Assembly: GCA_900318245.1 (NCBI GenBank)
Contig: ONJT01000023.1
Location: 1 to 33,769 of the forward strand
DNA from: an uncultured Bacteroidales bacterium
GTDB lineage: Bacteria; Bacteroidota; Bacteroidia; Bacteroidales; Paludibacteraceae
Direction of reading: 5' to 3'
DNA length: 33,769 bases
This document shows, piece by piece, positions 14,572-21,868 of this stretch. How positions within the stretch are numbered: position 1 is the first letter of the stretch; each line of letters starts with the position of its first letter. A program made the position numbers and the translations under genes. The notes under the pieces are model-generated. The model was not told where the DNA came from. It did not search any database and saw only the letters and a program-made list of their open reading frames with translations.

Positions 14572-15936
14572 TTAATGATGCAGCGCAGACTGCAGTTGTG
14601 CGATATGCTGACGCAGTACCGGATCTTCCTCCAGCATCGCATTCACGTACGAGACAGAGTGCAGGATCGTGGCGTGCGTGCGGTGTCCCAGGCGGAAACC
14701 GATTTCGGTCAACGAACTCTGCGTGAGTTTCTTGCACAGGTAAGCCGTAACGTGACGCGCCTGACTGATCTCCTTCGAGCGGTTCGAGGAGATGATCGCT
14801 TTCTGCGAGACGTTATAGTGCTTCGAGACCTCTTCCAGCACGTCATCCACCGTTGTGCGGTGCGGATGAACGGCTACGATATGACTCACTACCTGCTCCG
14901 TCAACGCCAGGTCGATCTCTTGGTCCGTCAAGGTCGAGTGCGCCAAGAGCGAAGCTAAGATACCCTCGAGGTCACGCACCGAGTCTTGCACATTCTGCGC
15001 AATGAAATCTACGATCTCGTCACTCAGCGTGATACCGTCGCGACGCATCTTCGACAGCAAGATATCCCGGCGCAACTGGAAATCCGGACGCGAGATCTCG
15101 GCCGCCAGACCCCACTTGAAACGGGTCAACAGACGCTCCTCGATATCCTTTAACTCGATAGGAGGTCTATCAGAAGTGAGGATGAGCTGTTTGCGGCTCT
15201 GCTGCAGATAGTTGAAGATGTGGAAGAATGTATCCTGGGTTCCTTTCAAGCCGGCGAAATACTGGATGTCATCTACGATGAGTACATCCACCGACTGATA
15301 GAAATTGAGGAAATCCGGAATACGATTGTCCTTCCGCGCATCTTGGTACTGCAGCTTGAACGTGTTTGCACTCACGTAGAGCACACGTGCTTGCGGGAAG
15401 AGCGCCTGCACCTGGTGACCGATCGCACAAGCAAGATGGGTCTTACCTACTCCGCTGCCACCGTAGATGAACAGCGGGTTGAAAGCGGTATAACCCGGCT
15501 GCTTGGCGATGGCCAAACCAGCTGTGCGGGCTAACTTATTCGGTGCGCCGGCGACGAACGAGTCAAAGGTATAAAGCTCGTTTAACGAAGGCAGATCGTT
15601 ATTGCTCTGCGCCGGCTGCTGAATCGGACGTGCGTTGACGGGCGAACCGGCAGAAGGTAAGGTAGTACCCGCTCCGGAAGTGGAATCCACTAACACGCGG
15701 TATTCCAGGCGCGTGCCTTGCCCGAACACACGTATGATCGCGGCCGATAATAAGGGAATGTAGTTCTCCTCGATGTACTCCGCCACGAATTGCGATTTGA
15801 CCTGCAACACCAACGTACCCTCCGCGTAGCGTAAGGGCACAATGGGAGCGAACCAAGTCTGGTACGCAGTCGACGTCAAGTTGTCAGCCAAAATGGTCTG
15901 GCACTGAGCCCATTGTTGTTGAATCGTAGGTGTCAT
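14572..15936 (-). CDS. dnaA: Chromosomal replication initiator protein DnaA
   Basis: 454 residues. It opens the replication origin by ATP-dependent assembly on DnaA boxes. Domain I is residues 1-85, then a short linker (88-115) and the AAA+ domain: LFIYGGSGVGKTHLA (Walker A, 155-169), VLIVDDIQYF (Walker B, 218-227), LTSDRPP (sensor I) and ERLLTRFKWGL. Domain IV ends with the DNA-binding signature, here GHRTHATILHSV (417-428). The family norm is G-G-R-D-H-[ST]-T-V-L-H, so the base-contacting Asp is Thr here. The promoter is at 15956-15986. The P-loop gene and mtaB follow without gaps. The sequence upstream is AT-rich with repeated GTAAGTTGC-like words. Confidence 0.97.
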   Translation of the reverse strand: MTPTIQQQWAQCQTILADNLTSTAYQTWFAPIVPLRYAEGTLVLQVKSQFVAEYIEENYIPLLSAAIIRVFGQGTRLEYRVLVDSTSGAGTTLPSAGSPVNARPIQQPAQSNNDLPSLNELYTFDSFVAGAPNKLARTAGLAIAKQPGYTAFNPLFIYGGSGVGKTHLACAIGHQVQALFPQARVLYVSANTFKLQYQDARKDNRIPDFLNFYQSVDVLIVDDIQYFAGLKGTQDTFFHIFNYLQQSRKQLILTSDRPPIELKDIEERLLTRFKWGLAAEISRPDFQLRRDILLSKMRRDGITLSDEIVDFIAQNVQDSVRDLEGILASLLAHSTLTDQEIDLALTEQVVSHIVAVHPHRTTVDDVLEEVSKHYNVSQKAIISSNRSKEISQARHVTAYLCKKLTQSSLTEIGFRLGHRTHATILHSVSYVNAMLEEDPVLRQHIAQLQSALHH

Positions 15937-15955
15937 TTTTTGTCAAAAGCGAGTG

Positions 15956-15986
15956 CAAAGGTACTACATTTTTTTGAATTGACCAA
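15956..15986 (-). promoter_or_regulatory. dnaA promoter
   Basis: Minus strand TTG (15986-15984), 20 bases, TACCTTTG (15963-15956). The leader to the ATG is about 15 bases. Confidence 0.7.
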
Positions 15987-16150
15987 ATTTTGCCTTTTTG
16001 TCCCAAATTGCTAAAACACGTAAGTTGCGCTTTTTCAAGCACTTATGCGTAACATTCTGATTTTCAGCAACTTAGCTATAGTTATTAACATGTAACTTAT
16101 TGATTTACAGCAAGTTGCATTTTTGCAAGATGAAAATGCATTTTTTTGTT
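15987..16150. other. AT-rich region upstream of dnaA with repeated GCAACTTA-like words
   Basis: No gene is seen. Related words occur at about 16019 (CGTAAGTTGCGC), 16039 (GCACTTATGCGTAAC), 16067 (GCAACTTAGC), 16092 (GTAACTTATT) and 16108 (CAGCAAGTTGCATT), in both orientations. No perfect DnaA box (TTATNCACA) was found; the closest is TTATTAACA near 16082. It may be a regulatory region of dnaA or part of an origin. Confidence 0.35.
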
Positions 16151-16191
16151 AAAAACTTACGCAACGCCGTATTTTTCAGGGCGTTGCGTAA
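16151..16191 (-). terminator. Terminator downstream of the MCE-protein gene
   Basis: A perfect 12-bp stem, TTACGCAACGCC with GGCGTTGCGTAA (16157-16168 and 16180-16191), then five T on the minus strand (16155-16151). It ends the amidase-MCE unit. Confidence 0.75.
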
Positions 16192-16261
16192 AAGTGCATT
16201 TTTTTGCTATTTAGAAAATCTACAAATAAGAAAATGTCTTATTTCTCGCGTGTGGAACGCA

Positions 16262-17176
16262 TTATTTATCTTTTTTTCCGAATATCGAGAAGTGTACATA
16301 CCGTTTCGGATGTGCCTTCAAATCGGTGAGCAAACTGTCTGCAGAAATGACAGTAGCATCGATGTGGTTATAGAGCGATTTGTTGTAGATCAGCTGTCCG
16401 ATAGTGCCTTCCTGCGAGCGCACGTCGCTCACGAGTCCGTTGACGTTCTCCACCGTCTTATCCACGCGCGCTACGGTGGCCTTCAGGTCCGCCTGCTTGA
16501 TGTCCGCGACGATGACATTGAGGTTCGCGATTGCCGTGTCGGCGTTGTTGACGATCGTCGGCACTTGGGTCTTCATCATATGCTTGAGGTTCGCCGAGAC
16601 GGACGTCAGGTCACCGGAGATACGGTCGACATTCTCCAGCGAGTGCTTGATATGCTCGCCTTCCACCTGCGTGCGTAGGGCCGCTACGAGCGAATCGACT
16701 TCCTGCACCGCCTCATCCACGTGCGCCAAGAGCTCGCCTTGCAGGCTCTCTATCAGTCCCGGCACATAAGTCGTCGGCAGGAAAGAACCTTTAGCGATTG
16801 GTGATTGGTCATTGGTGATTGGTGAATCCGGAAACTGCAGCTCTATGGCCATACCGCCGAGCATACCGTCCGCTATCAGCGCCATCTTCGTACCTTGCGG
16901 CAGAGCGATATCCTTGTGGATAGAGATATCAACGAGAAAGGCGCTGTCGCGGGTGAAGTCATAGTGCAGGCGGTCCACCTGGCCCACCTTATGACCGCGG
17001 ATATACACCGCCGCCTGTTCCTCCAAACCGTGCAGGTGGCTGAACGTACCGTGGTAGCCGTTTGTAGGCGAGAAGATGTTCACGCCCTTGAGAAAGTTAA
17101 AACCAAAAAACAAAAGGAAAAGACACACGGTGGCTAAGATGCCCACCTTTATCTCTCGTGCATACTTGATATTCAT
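16262..17176 (-). CDS. MlaD/MCE family lipid-transport protein
   Basis: 304 residues. An N-terminal membrane anchor (ILATVCLFLLFFGFNFLKG, 13-31) is followed by one MCE domain: about residues 38-115, with VYIRGHKVGQVDRL and MALIADGMLGGMAIEL. The C-terminal 180 residues are helical with repeated heptads around LENVDRISGDLTSVSANL, as in periplasmic MCE proteins that bridge the envelope and bind lipids for ABC-type transporters. The permease and ATPase are not in the window. The start overlaps the amidase stop codon as TAATG. Residues about 116-127 (SPITNDQSPIAK) are encoded by a heptad array placed just after the MCE domain. Confidence 0.9.
   Translation of the reverse strand: MNIKYAREIKVGILATVCLFLLFFGFNFLKGVNIFSPTNGYHGTFSHLHGLEEQAAVYIRGHKVGQVDRLHYDFTRDSAFLVDISIHKDIALPQGTKMALIADGMLGGMAIELQFPDSPITNDQSPIAKGSFLPTTYVPGLIESLQGELLAHVDEAVQEVDSLVAALRTQVEGEHIKHSLENVDRISGDLTSVSANLKHMMKTQVPTIVNNADTAIANLNVIVADIKQADLKATVARVDKTVENVNGLVSDVRSQEGTIGQLIYNKSLYNHIDATVISADSLLTDLKAHPKRYVHFSIFGKKDK
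16797..16824 (+). repeat. Heptad array ATTGGTG x4 inside the MCE-protein gene
   Basis: Three perfect copies and one ATTGGTC (the only C). It is read on the minus strand in the same codon phase as the mtaB array, giving SPITNDQSPI. Confidence 0.9.
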
Positions 17177-18282
17177 TATTCAGTCCATTTTGTGATCCAA
17201 CAATCCGGGAAGAGTTGTTTCAATTCTTGCTGCTTCGCCGCCACCTTCTCGCGGTCGGTGTCGATGATGGCGTAGTATTTATACCAGTCGCCTACCTTCC
17301 TGCTCTCGCACGCTACGCCTTTTAACTGCGGATCGGACGCATCGAGCGGCGCGCGCGAAGCGCTTACCTGCAGCGCGTAATAGGTCTGCGGAGAGGTCGG
17401 AGCCTCCTGCGTACTCGGAGTATTCTGAGTATTCTGAGTATTCTGATTAATCAGCGTGTCCGGCTTAGCCGGTTCCTCCTTAGGAGCCTTTGGCTCATCA
17501 TTAGAAACCTCAGGTTTCTCCACTTTCTTGACTTCCTGCCGGTGCGTATAAGCCGCGAAGGCGTTGACGAGGGCGGTGGCCATATTATCCATCGTCGATT
17601 CGGCATTCAGGTATTTCTCCTCTTCGGCGTTGGAGATGAAGCCCATCTCGAATAGGACAGCCGGGCAGGCGGTCTTGAGCAGCACCCAGAACGAAGCCTG
17701 TTGTACGCCGCGGTCGGAGCGGTTGAGGTGGCCGACGAAATGCTTCTGCACCTGCGTCGCGAACTGCAGCGACTGATCCATGAAGTTATTCTGCATCAAC
17801 TCGAACATGATATAGGAGTCGATGGAGTTGGGGTCAAAACCCTGATAGGTGGTCTTGTAGTCCGACTCGAGTTTCATCACGGCGTTCTCGCGCATCGCTA
17901 CATCGAGGTTCTTCTCCGCCTTCTCCGTTCCGAGGATAAAGGTCTCCACGCCTCTTGCCGTCTTATTTTCCGCAGAATTGGTATGGATAGAGATGAAGAG
18001 GTCGGCATTGTTCTTGTTCGCGATGTCGGCACGTGTCTGAAGAGGAATAAACACATCCGTCGAGCGGGTATAGACGATGTTCAGATCGGGGTACTGCTCT
18101 TTGAGCAGTGCGCCCACTTTGAGCACGAGCGACAGGTTCAGGTCTTTCTCTTGCGAGAACTTACCTACCGCACCCGCGTCTTTTCCGCCGTGCCCGGCAT
18201 CGAGCACCACCGTGTACCCTTTCGCCGCCATCACCGACATCGTGCATAGAAGAGCCAATATGATCGTCAGCGTTTTGCGCAT
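17176..18282 (-). CDS. N-acetylmuramoyl-L-alanine amidase with SPOR domain
   Basis: 368 residues from ATG 18282 (MRKTLTIILALL, a signal peptide ending near Ala20); the upstream Met at 18321 lies in the promoter. It is a zinc amidase of the Amidase_3 family that cleaves the peptide stem from muramic acid in the periplasm. Signatures are VVLDAGHGGKDAGAVG with His31, EKDLNL with Glu45, LFISIHTNSAE and CPAVLFEMGFISN with the catalytic Glu. The last 70 residues form a SPOR domain (YYALQVSASRAPL to WITKWTE), which targets denuded glycan at the septum. The linker between them is built of a NTQNTQNT repeat and a run of palindromes. It is first in a two-gene unit with the MCE protein; its stop overlaps that start by one base. 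Confidence 0.95.
   Translation of the reverse strand: MRKTLTIILALLCTMSVMAAKGYTVVLDAGHGGKDAGAVGKFSQEKDLNLSLVLKVGALLKEQYPDLNIVYTRSTDVFIPLQTRADIANKNNADLFISIHTNSAENKTARGVETFILGTEKAEKNLDVAMRENAVMKLESDYKTTYQGFDPNSIDSYIMFELMQNNFMDQSLQFATQVQKHFVGHLNRSDRGVQQASFWVLLKTACPAVLFEMGFISNAEEEKYLNAESTMDNMATALVNAFAAYTHRQEVKKVEKPEVSNDEPKAPKEEPAKPDTLINQNTQNTQNTPSTQEAPTSPQTYYALQVSASRAPLDASDPQLKGVACESRKVGDWYKYYAIIDTDREKVAAKQQELKQLFPDCWITKWTE
17418..17444 (+). repeat. 9-bp repeat GAGTATTCT x3 in the amidase linker
   Basis: Three perfect copies encode NTQNTQNT on the minus strand. Unlike the heptad arrays it contains C on both strands and stays in frame at any copy number. Confidence 0.9.
17443..17519. repeat. Run of five adjoining short palindromes in the amidase linker
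   Basis: CTGATTAATCAG (17443-17454); CCGGC-TTA-GCCGG (17460-17472); CTCC-TTA-GGAG (17476-17486); GAGCC-TTT-GGCTC (17484-17496); AGAAACCT-C-AGGTTTCT (17503-17519). They code for a Pro/Lys/Glu-rich spacer between the amidase and SPOR domains. Confidence 0.8.
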
Positions 18283-18310
18283 AATAATGCAAATTAAACC
18301 AAACCGACTG

Positions 18311-18341
18311 CAAAGGTACAAATTTTATGCCACATATGCAA
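18311..18341 (-). promoter_or_regulatory. Amidase promoter
   Basis: Minus strand TTG (18341-18339), 20 bases, TACCTTTG (18318-18311). The upstream box is TTTGCATATGT. Confidence 0.75.
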
Positions 18342-18368
18342 ACGGCAATCTTTTTTAGCAAGTAAAAT

Positions 18369-18382
18369 CTCGCTAAAGCGAG
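18369..18382. repeat. Short palindrome between divergent promoters
   Basis: CTCGCT-AA-AGCGAG, between the amidase and rel promoters. It is of the same form as the palindromes in the rel and amidase linkers. Confidence 0.55.
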
Positions 18383-18410
18383 CTTAGACTGATTTTTTTT
18401 GCTAAAAATC

Positions 18411-18441
18411 TTGCACATTTCAAAAATTTGTTGTAATTTTG
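18411..18441 (+). promoter_or_regulatory. rel promoter
   Basis: TTG (18411-18413), 20 bases, TAATTTTG (18434-18441). The start codon is at 18461. Confidence 0.7.
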
Positions 18442-18460
18442 CACGGTATTTTGGGTACGT

Positions 18461-20731
18461 ATGCAGAAAAGTGAGTTTACACAGGCCGAAGAAGAGATGA
18501 TTCAGCGCGAGTTTGAAGCGCTGTTGGACGACTATTCGCACACGCCGCACCGCCAGAAGGTGGAGCTAATTACGCATGCGTTTAACTTTGCGCATCGCGC
18601 GCACTACGGTGTGCGTCGCCTGAGCGGCGAACCGTATATCATGCACCCCCTGGCCGTCGCGCGTATCTGCGTGAAAGAGATCGGTTTGGGAAGCACGAGT
18701 ATCTGTTCGGCGCTGCTGCACGACGTAGTGGAAGACACGGACTACAGCGTAGAGGACATCCGCGGTCTGTTCGGCGACAAGATCGCGCAGATAGTGGACG
18801 GATTGACGAAGATCAGCGGCGCTGTGTTCGGCGAGCAGGCGAGCGAGCAGGCGGAGAACTTCCGCAAGCTTCTTCTGACAATCAGCGATGACATCCGCGT
18901 GGTGCTGATCAAGATCGCCGACCGCTTGCATAACATGCGTACATTAGGAGCTCAGCCGAAAGACAAGCAATACAAGATAGCCGGCGAGACGCAGTATATC
19001 TACGCTCCTCTGGCGCACCGTCTGGGTCTGTTCCCCATCAAGACGGAGCTCGAGGACCTGAGTTTCAAATACGAGCACCCCGAGACCTGGCAGGAGATAC
19101 ACGATAAGTTAGAGACCATCAAGGAGCACCAGTTGGCAAGTTTCGAGCAGTTCGCTCAGCCTATCCGCGACCGGTTGACGAGTATGGGTTATCAATACAC
19201 GCTCAAGGCCCGCATCAAGTCCGTCTATTCGATCTGGAAGAAGATGATGAAGCAGCAGTGCGCCTTCGAGGACGTATATGACCTGCTGGCGGTTCGTATC
19301 ATCTTCACGCCGAACGAGTCAATGAGCGAGAAAGACCAGTGCTGGATGATCTACTCCGCCATCACGGAGATCTACCGTCCTCACCCGGAGCGTATCCGCG
19401 ACTGGATCTCCACGCCGAAAGCCAACGGCTACGAGGCGCTTCACGTGACGGTGATGGGCAAAGACGGCCAGTGGATAGAAGTGCAGATACGCACCGACCG
19501 GATGAACGAGATAGCGGAACGCGGATATGCCGCGCACTGGAAATACAAGACCGGCGAGTCGGACGACAGCGAACTCGACAAGTGGCTGCGCGAGATCAAA
19601 GAGATACTCGCCCACCCCGAGAAAGACTCAATGGAGTTCCTGAGCACGTTCAAACTCAACCTCTTCGCGCAGGAAGTGTTTGTCTTCACGCCGAAAGGCG
19701 AGATCAAGACCATGCCGCTCGGTTCGACCGCCCTCGACTTCGCCTTTATGCTTCACTCCGAACTGGGCGAACACTGTATCGGCGCCAAAGTGAACCATGC
19801 GCTCGTGCCGCTGTCCTACCGTCTCAAAGGCGGTGACCAGATAGAGATCCTCACCTCCAACAGCCAACATCCGCAGAAAGAATGGATGGACATGGTGACG
19901 ACCGCCAAAGCCCGCAACGGCTTGCAACAGTATTTCCACCGCGAGGAACGCCGGTATATCAAGCACGGCGAGCGGCTCGTAGAGGATGCAATCAAGATGG
20001 ATCCGGAGTTGAACGCGAACCACGACACAGCTTTGGCACGATTGTTGAGCTACTACCAGATGACGCAACCCACCGAGTTGTACGCAGAGGTAGGTCAAGG
20101 CGCTATCCGGCTGGATAACATTCACGAGATCGTCTATCCCAAGCGCGGGTGGAAATCGTATATACCCTTCCTCGGAAGGAATGATAAAACAAGCGCGGCT
20201 AAGCCGCTCAATGATACGCCTGCGGCGTCTAATGATAAAGAGCAGCCCGCGGAGAAGCCGAAGAAGAAAGTGCCGCATGCGGTGGTACTGACGGATGATG
20301 AGTTAGGGAAGAAATTTGTGCTCAGCAACTGCTGCCATCCTATCCCGGGCGATGAAGTGCTGGGATACCTGGACGAGAAAGGACTGATGCATATCCATAA
20401 GATCGACTGCCCGGAGGCGAACCTGTTGAAGACCAGTTACGGCAAGCGGATCTACTCCGCGACCTGGAACACCCACCGCGTGCAGTCCTTCGTAGAGACG
20501 ATCGAACTAAAAGGAATTGATAAGTTTGGTGTGTTCATCCACGTGCTGCAAACCATCACGACGGATTTCCACATCAACATGCGGTCCATCAATGTGTCCA
20601 GCGAAGACGGTATCTTCAAAGGCACAATGGAAATCTATGTCTATGATCGCAAAGAGTTGGACGACCTCCTGAAGGCCCTCCGCAAGATCGAAGACATCAA
20701 AGAAGTGAAACGAGTAACTGTTGAAAGTTGA
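18461..20731 (+). CDS. Bifunctional (p)ppGpp synthetase/hydrolase (Rel/SpoT type)
   Basis: 756 residues, full length. It makes and degrades the stringent-response alarmones. The HD hydrolase domain looks intact (His45, His62, His87-Asp88, Glu91-Asp92 in ALLHDVVEDT). The synthetase domain follows with RIKSVYSIWKK, RIRDWISTPKANGYEALH and WIEVQIRT; the basic R-x-R-D form is that of bifunctional Rel rather than RelA. A TGS domain (EVFVFTPKGEIKTMPLGSTALDFA) and a C-terminal ACT domain complete it. A charged linker around residues 570-605, before the zinc-finger/ACT part, is encoded by several short palindromes. The final VES and the stop codon come from a heptad array. It probably leads a long plus-strand operon. 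Confidence 0.96.
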   Translation: MQKSEFTQAEEEMIQREFEALLDDYSHTPHRQKVELITHAFNFAHRAHYGVRRLSGEPYIMHPLAVARICVKEIGLGSTSICSALLHDVVEDTDYSVEDIRGLFGDKIAQIVDGLTKISGAVFGEQASEQAENFRKLLLTISDDIRVVLIKIADRLHNMRTLGAQPKDKQYKIAGETQYIYAPLAHRLGLFPIKTELEDLSFKYEHPETWQEIHDKLETIKEHQLASFEQFAQPIRDRLTSMGYQYTLKARIKSVYSIWKKMMKQQCAFEDVYDLLAVRIIFTPNESMSEKDQCWMIYSAITEIYRPHPERIRDWISTPKANGYEALHVTVMGKDGQWIEVQIRTDRMNEIAERGYAAHWKYKTGESDDSELDKWLREIKEILAHPEKDSMEFLSTFKLNLFAQEVFVFTPKGEIKTMPLGSTALDFAFMLHSELGEHCIGAKVNHALVPLSYRLKGGDQIEILTSNSQHPQKEWMDMVTTAKARNGLQQYFHREERRYIKHGERLVEDAIKMDPELNANHDTALARLLSYYQMTQPTELYAEVGQGAIRLDNIHEIVYPKRGWKSYIPFLGRNDKTSAAKPLNDTPAASNDKEQPAEKPKKKVPHAVVLTDDELGKKFVLSNCCHPIPGDEVLGYLDEKGLMHIHKIDCPEANLLKTSYGKRIYSATWNTHRVQSFVETIELKGIDKFGVFIHVLQTITTDFHINMRSINVSSEDGIFKGTMEIYVYDRKELDDLLKALRKIEDIKEVKRVTVES
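20166..20228. repeat. Three short palindromes in the rel linker
   Basis: CCTTCC-TC-GGAAGG (20166-20179), GCGGC-TAA-GCCGC (20195-20207) and ACGCC-TGC-GGCGT (20216-20228). They are interspersed with AATGATA words (20180, 20209, 20231). Confidence 0.75.
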
Positions 20732-20763
20732 AAGGTGAAAGTTGAAAGAGTGAAAGTTTAAAG
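20721..20763 (+). repeat. Heptad array TTGAAAG at the rel 3' end
   Basis: TTGAAAG x2, GTGAAAG, TTGAAAG, AGTGAAAG, TTTAAAG. The TGA stop of rel (20729-20731) is part of it. No C on the plus strand. It is a relative of the arrays after glyA and the DUF4837 gene. Confidence 0.9.
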
Positions 20764-20788
20764 TTTTTAAAGTTAAATATATGAAAAT

Positions 20789-21868
20789 ATGAAAAAGATT
20801 TTGAGTACTCTCTGCATGGCTCTCGTAGCAGTAGCCATGATGGCACAACAGCCTGTAATTACGTTTGAGAAGACCGAACATGACTTCGGCAAGATCAATG
20901 AAGGCGACGGACGTGTGAGCGTCGAGTTCGTATTCAAGAACGAAGGCATGGCTCCTCTTGTATTGAGCAATGTTCGCGCCAGTTGCGGTTGCACCACTCC
21001 GTCGTGGACCAAAGAGCCGGTAGAACCGGGTCAGAGCGGAAAGATCACCGTGACCTATAACCCCAACGGCCGTCCGGGACGCTTTCAGAAGACCGTGACC
21101 ATCACGTCAAACGCTTCGGAACCTACCAAGAAAGTGTATATCAAAGGTGAGGTGATCCCGAAACAAGCCAAGCCGGTGAACAAATACACGCTGGCGGTTG
21201 GTGAACTGAACATGAAGACCAAAGTGCTGGACCTCGGCGTCATCAAGAAAGGCGAGAGCAAGGTCGGTGAGTTAGAATACACCAACCTCAAGAGCGCAGA
21301 CCATAACGTAGACCTCGCGGTTAACCAAGCCGAGTCGCTCCTGGCTTACCAGGTCACGCTGCCGACCGTCAAACCGAACGAGATCGGTAAGTTCGTCTTC
21401 GCTATCGACACGAAGAAGACCCGTCTCTACGGACCGGTTGAGGCACTTGCGTACGTAGTCATCGACGGCAAGAAAGAGATCAGCGAGGCCTTCCAGTTGA
21501 CCATCAAAGCCGACATCGTAGAGGACTTCTCGGCACTGAGCGTAGAGGCAAAGCAGAACGCACCGATCCTCGAGACCGCCGCAGAGTTCGACCTCGGCAA
21601 AGTGGCAGCCGGCAAGACGATCAAGCACCAGCTCCCGATCAAGAACAGCGGTCTGAACCCGCTCGAGGTACGCCGCGTCTACAGCGCTGACAAGAACATC
21701 CGCACCAAGGCACCGAAAGCCATCAAGTCGGGTAAGAAAGGCGCTGCGACCGTAGAGATCGACACCAAGGGCCTGCAAGCAGGTACGTACAGCCGCGAGC
21801 TGATCGTCATCAGCAACGACTATAGCAACTCGAGAAAGAAAGTAACGATCAAGTGGACCGTTGAATGA
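20789..21868 (+). CDS. Secreted DUF1573 domain protein
   Basis: 359 residues with a signal peptide, MKKILSTLCMALVAVAMMAQ. The DUF1573 domain is directly visible: PVITFEKTEHDFGKINEGDG, then VSVEFVFKNEGMAPLVLSNVRASCGCTTPSW and YNPNGRPGRFQKTVTITSN. Two further Ig/ASH-like repeats follow (VLDLGVIKKGESKV and AEFDLGKVAAGKTIKHQ). Such proteins are common in the Bacteroidota envelope; the function is unknown. Its stop codon overlaps the meaB start as ATGA, so translation is probably coupled. Confidence 0.9.
   Translation: MKKILSTLCMALVAVAMMAQQPVITFEKTEHDFGKINEGDGRVSVEFVFKNEGMAPLVLSNVRASCGCTTPSWTKEPVEPGQSGKITVTYNPNGRPGRFQKTVTITSNASEPTKKVYIKGEVIPKQAKPVNKYTLAVGELNMKTKVLDLGVIKKGESKVGELEYTNLKSADHNVDLAVNQAESLLAYQVTLPTVKPNEIGKFVFAIDTKKTRLYGPVEALAYVVIDGKKEISEAFQLTIKADIVEDFSALSVEAKQNAPILETAAEFDLGKVAAGKTIKHQLPIKNSGLNPLEVRRVYSADKNIRTKAPKAIKSGKKGAATVEIDTKGLQAGTYSRELIVISNDYSNSRKKVTIKWTVE

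Noticed and set aside
15987-16150. Replication origin
   Set aside because: No standard DnaA boxes were found, and the strand rule of the repeat arrays does not switch at this point. Kept only as a possible regulatory region.
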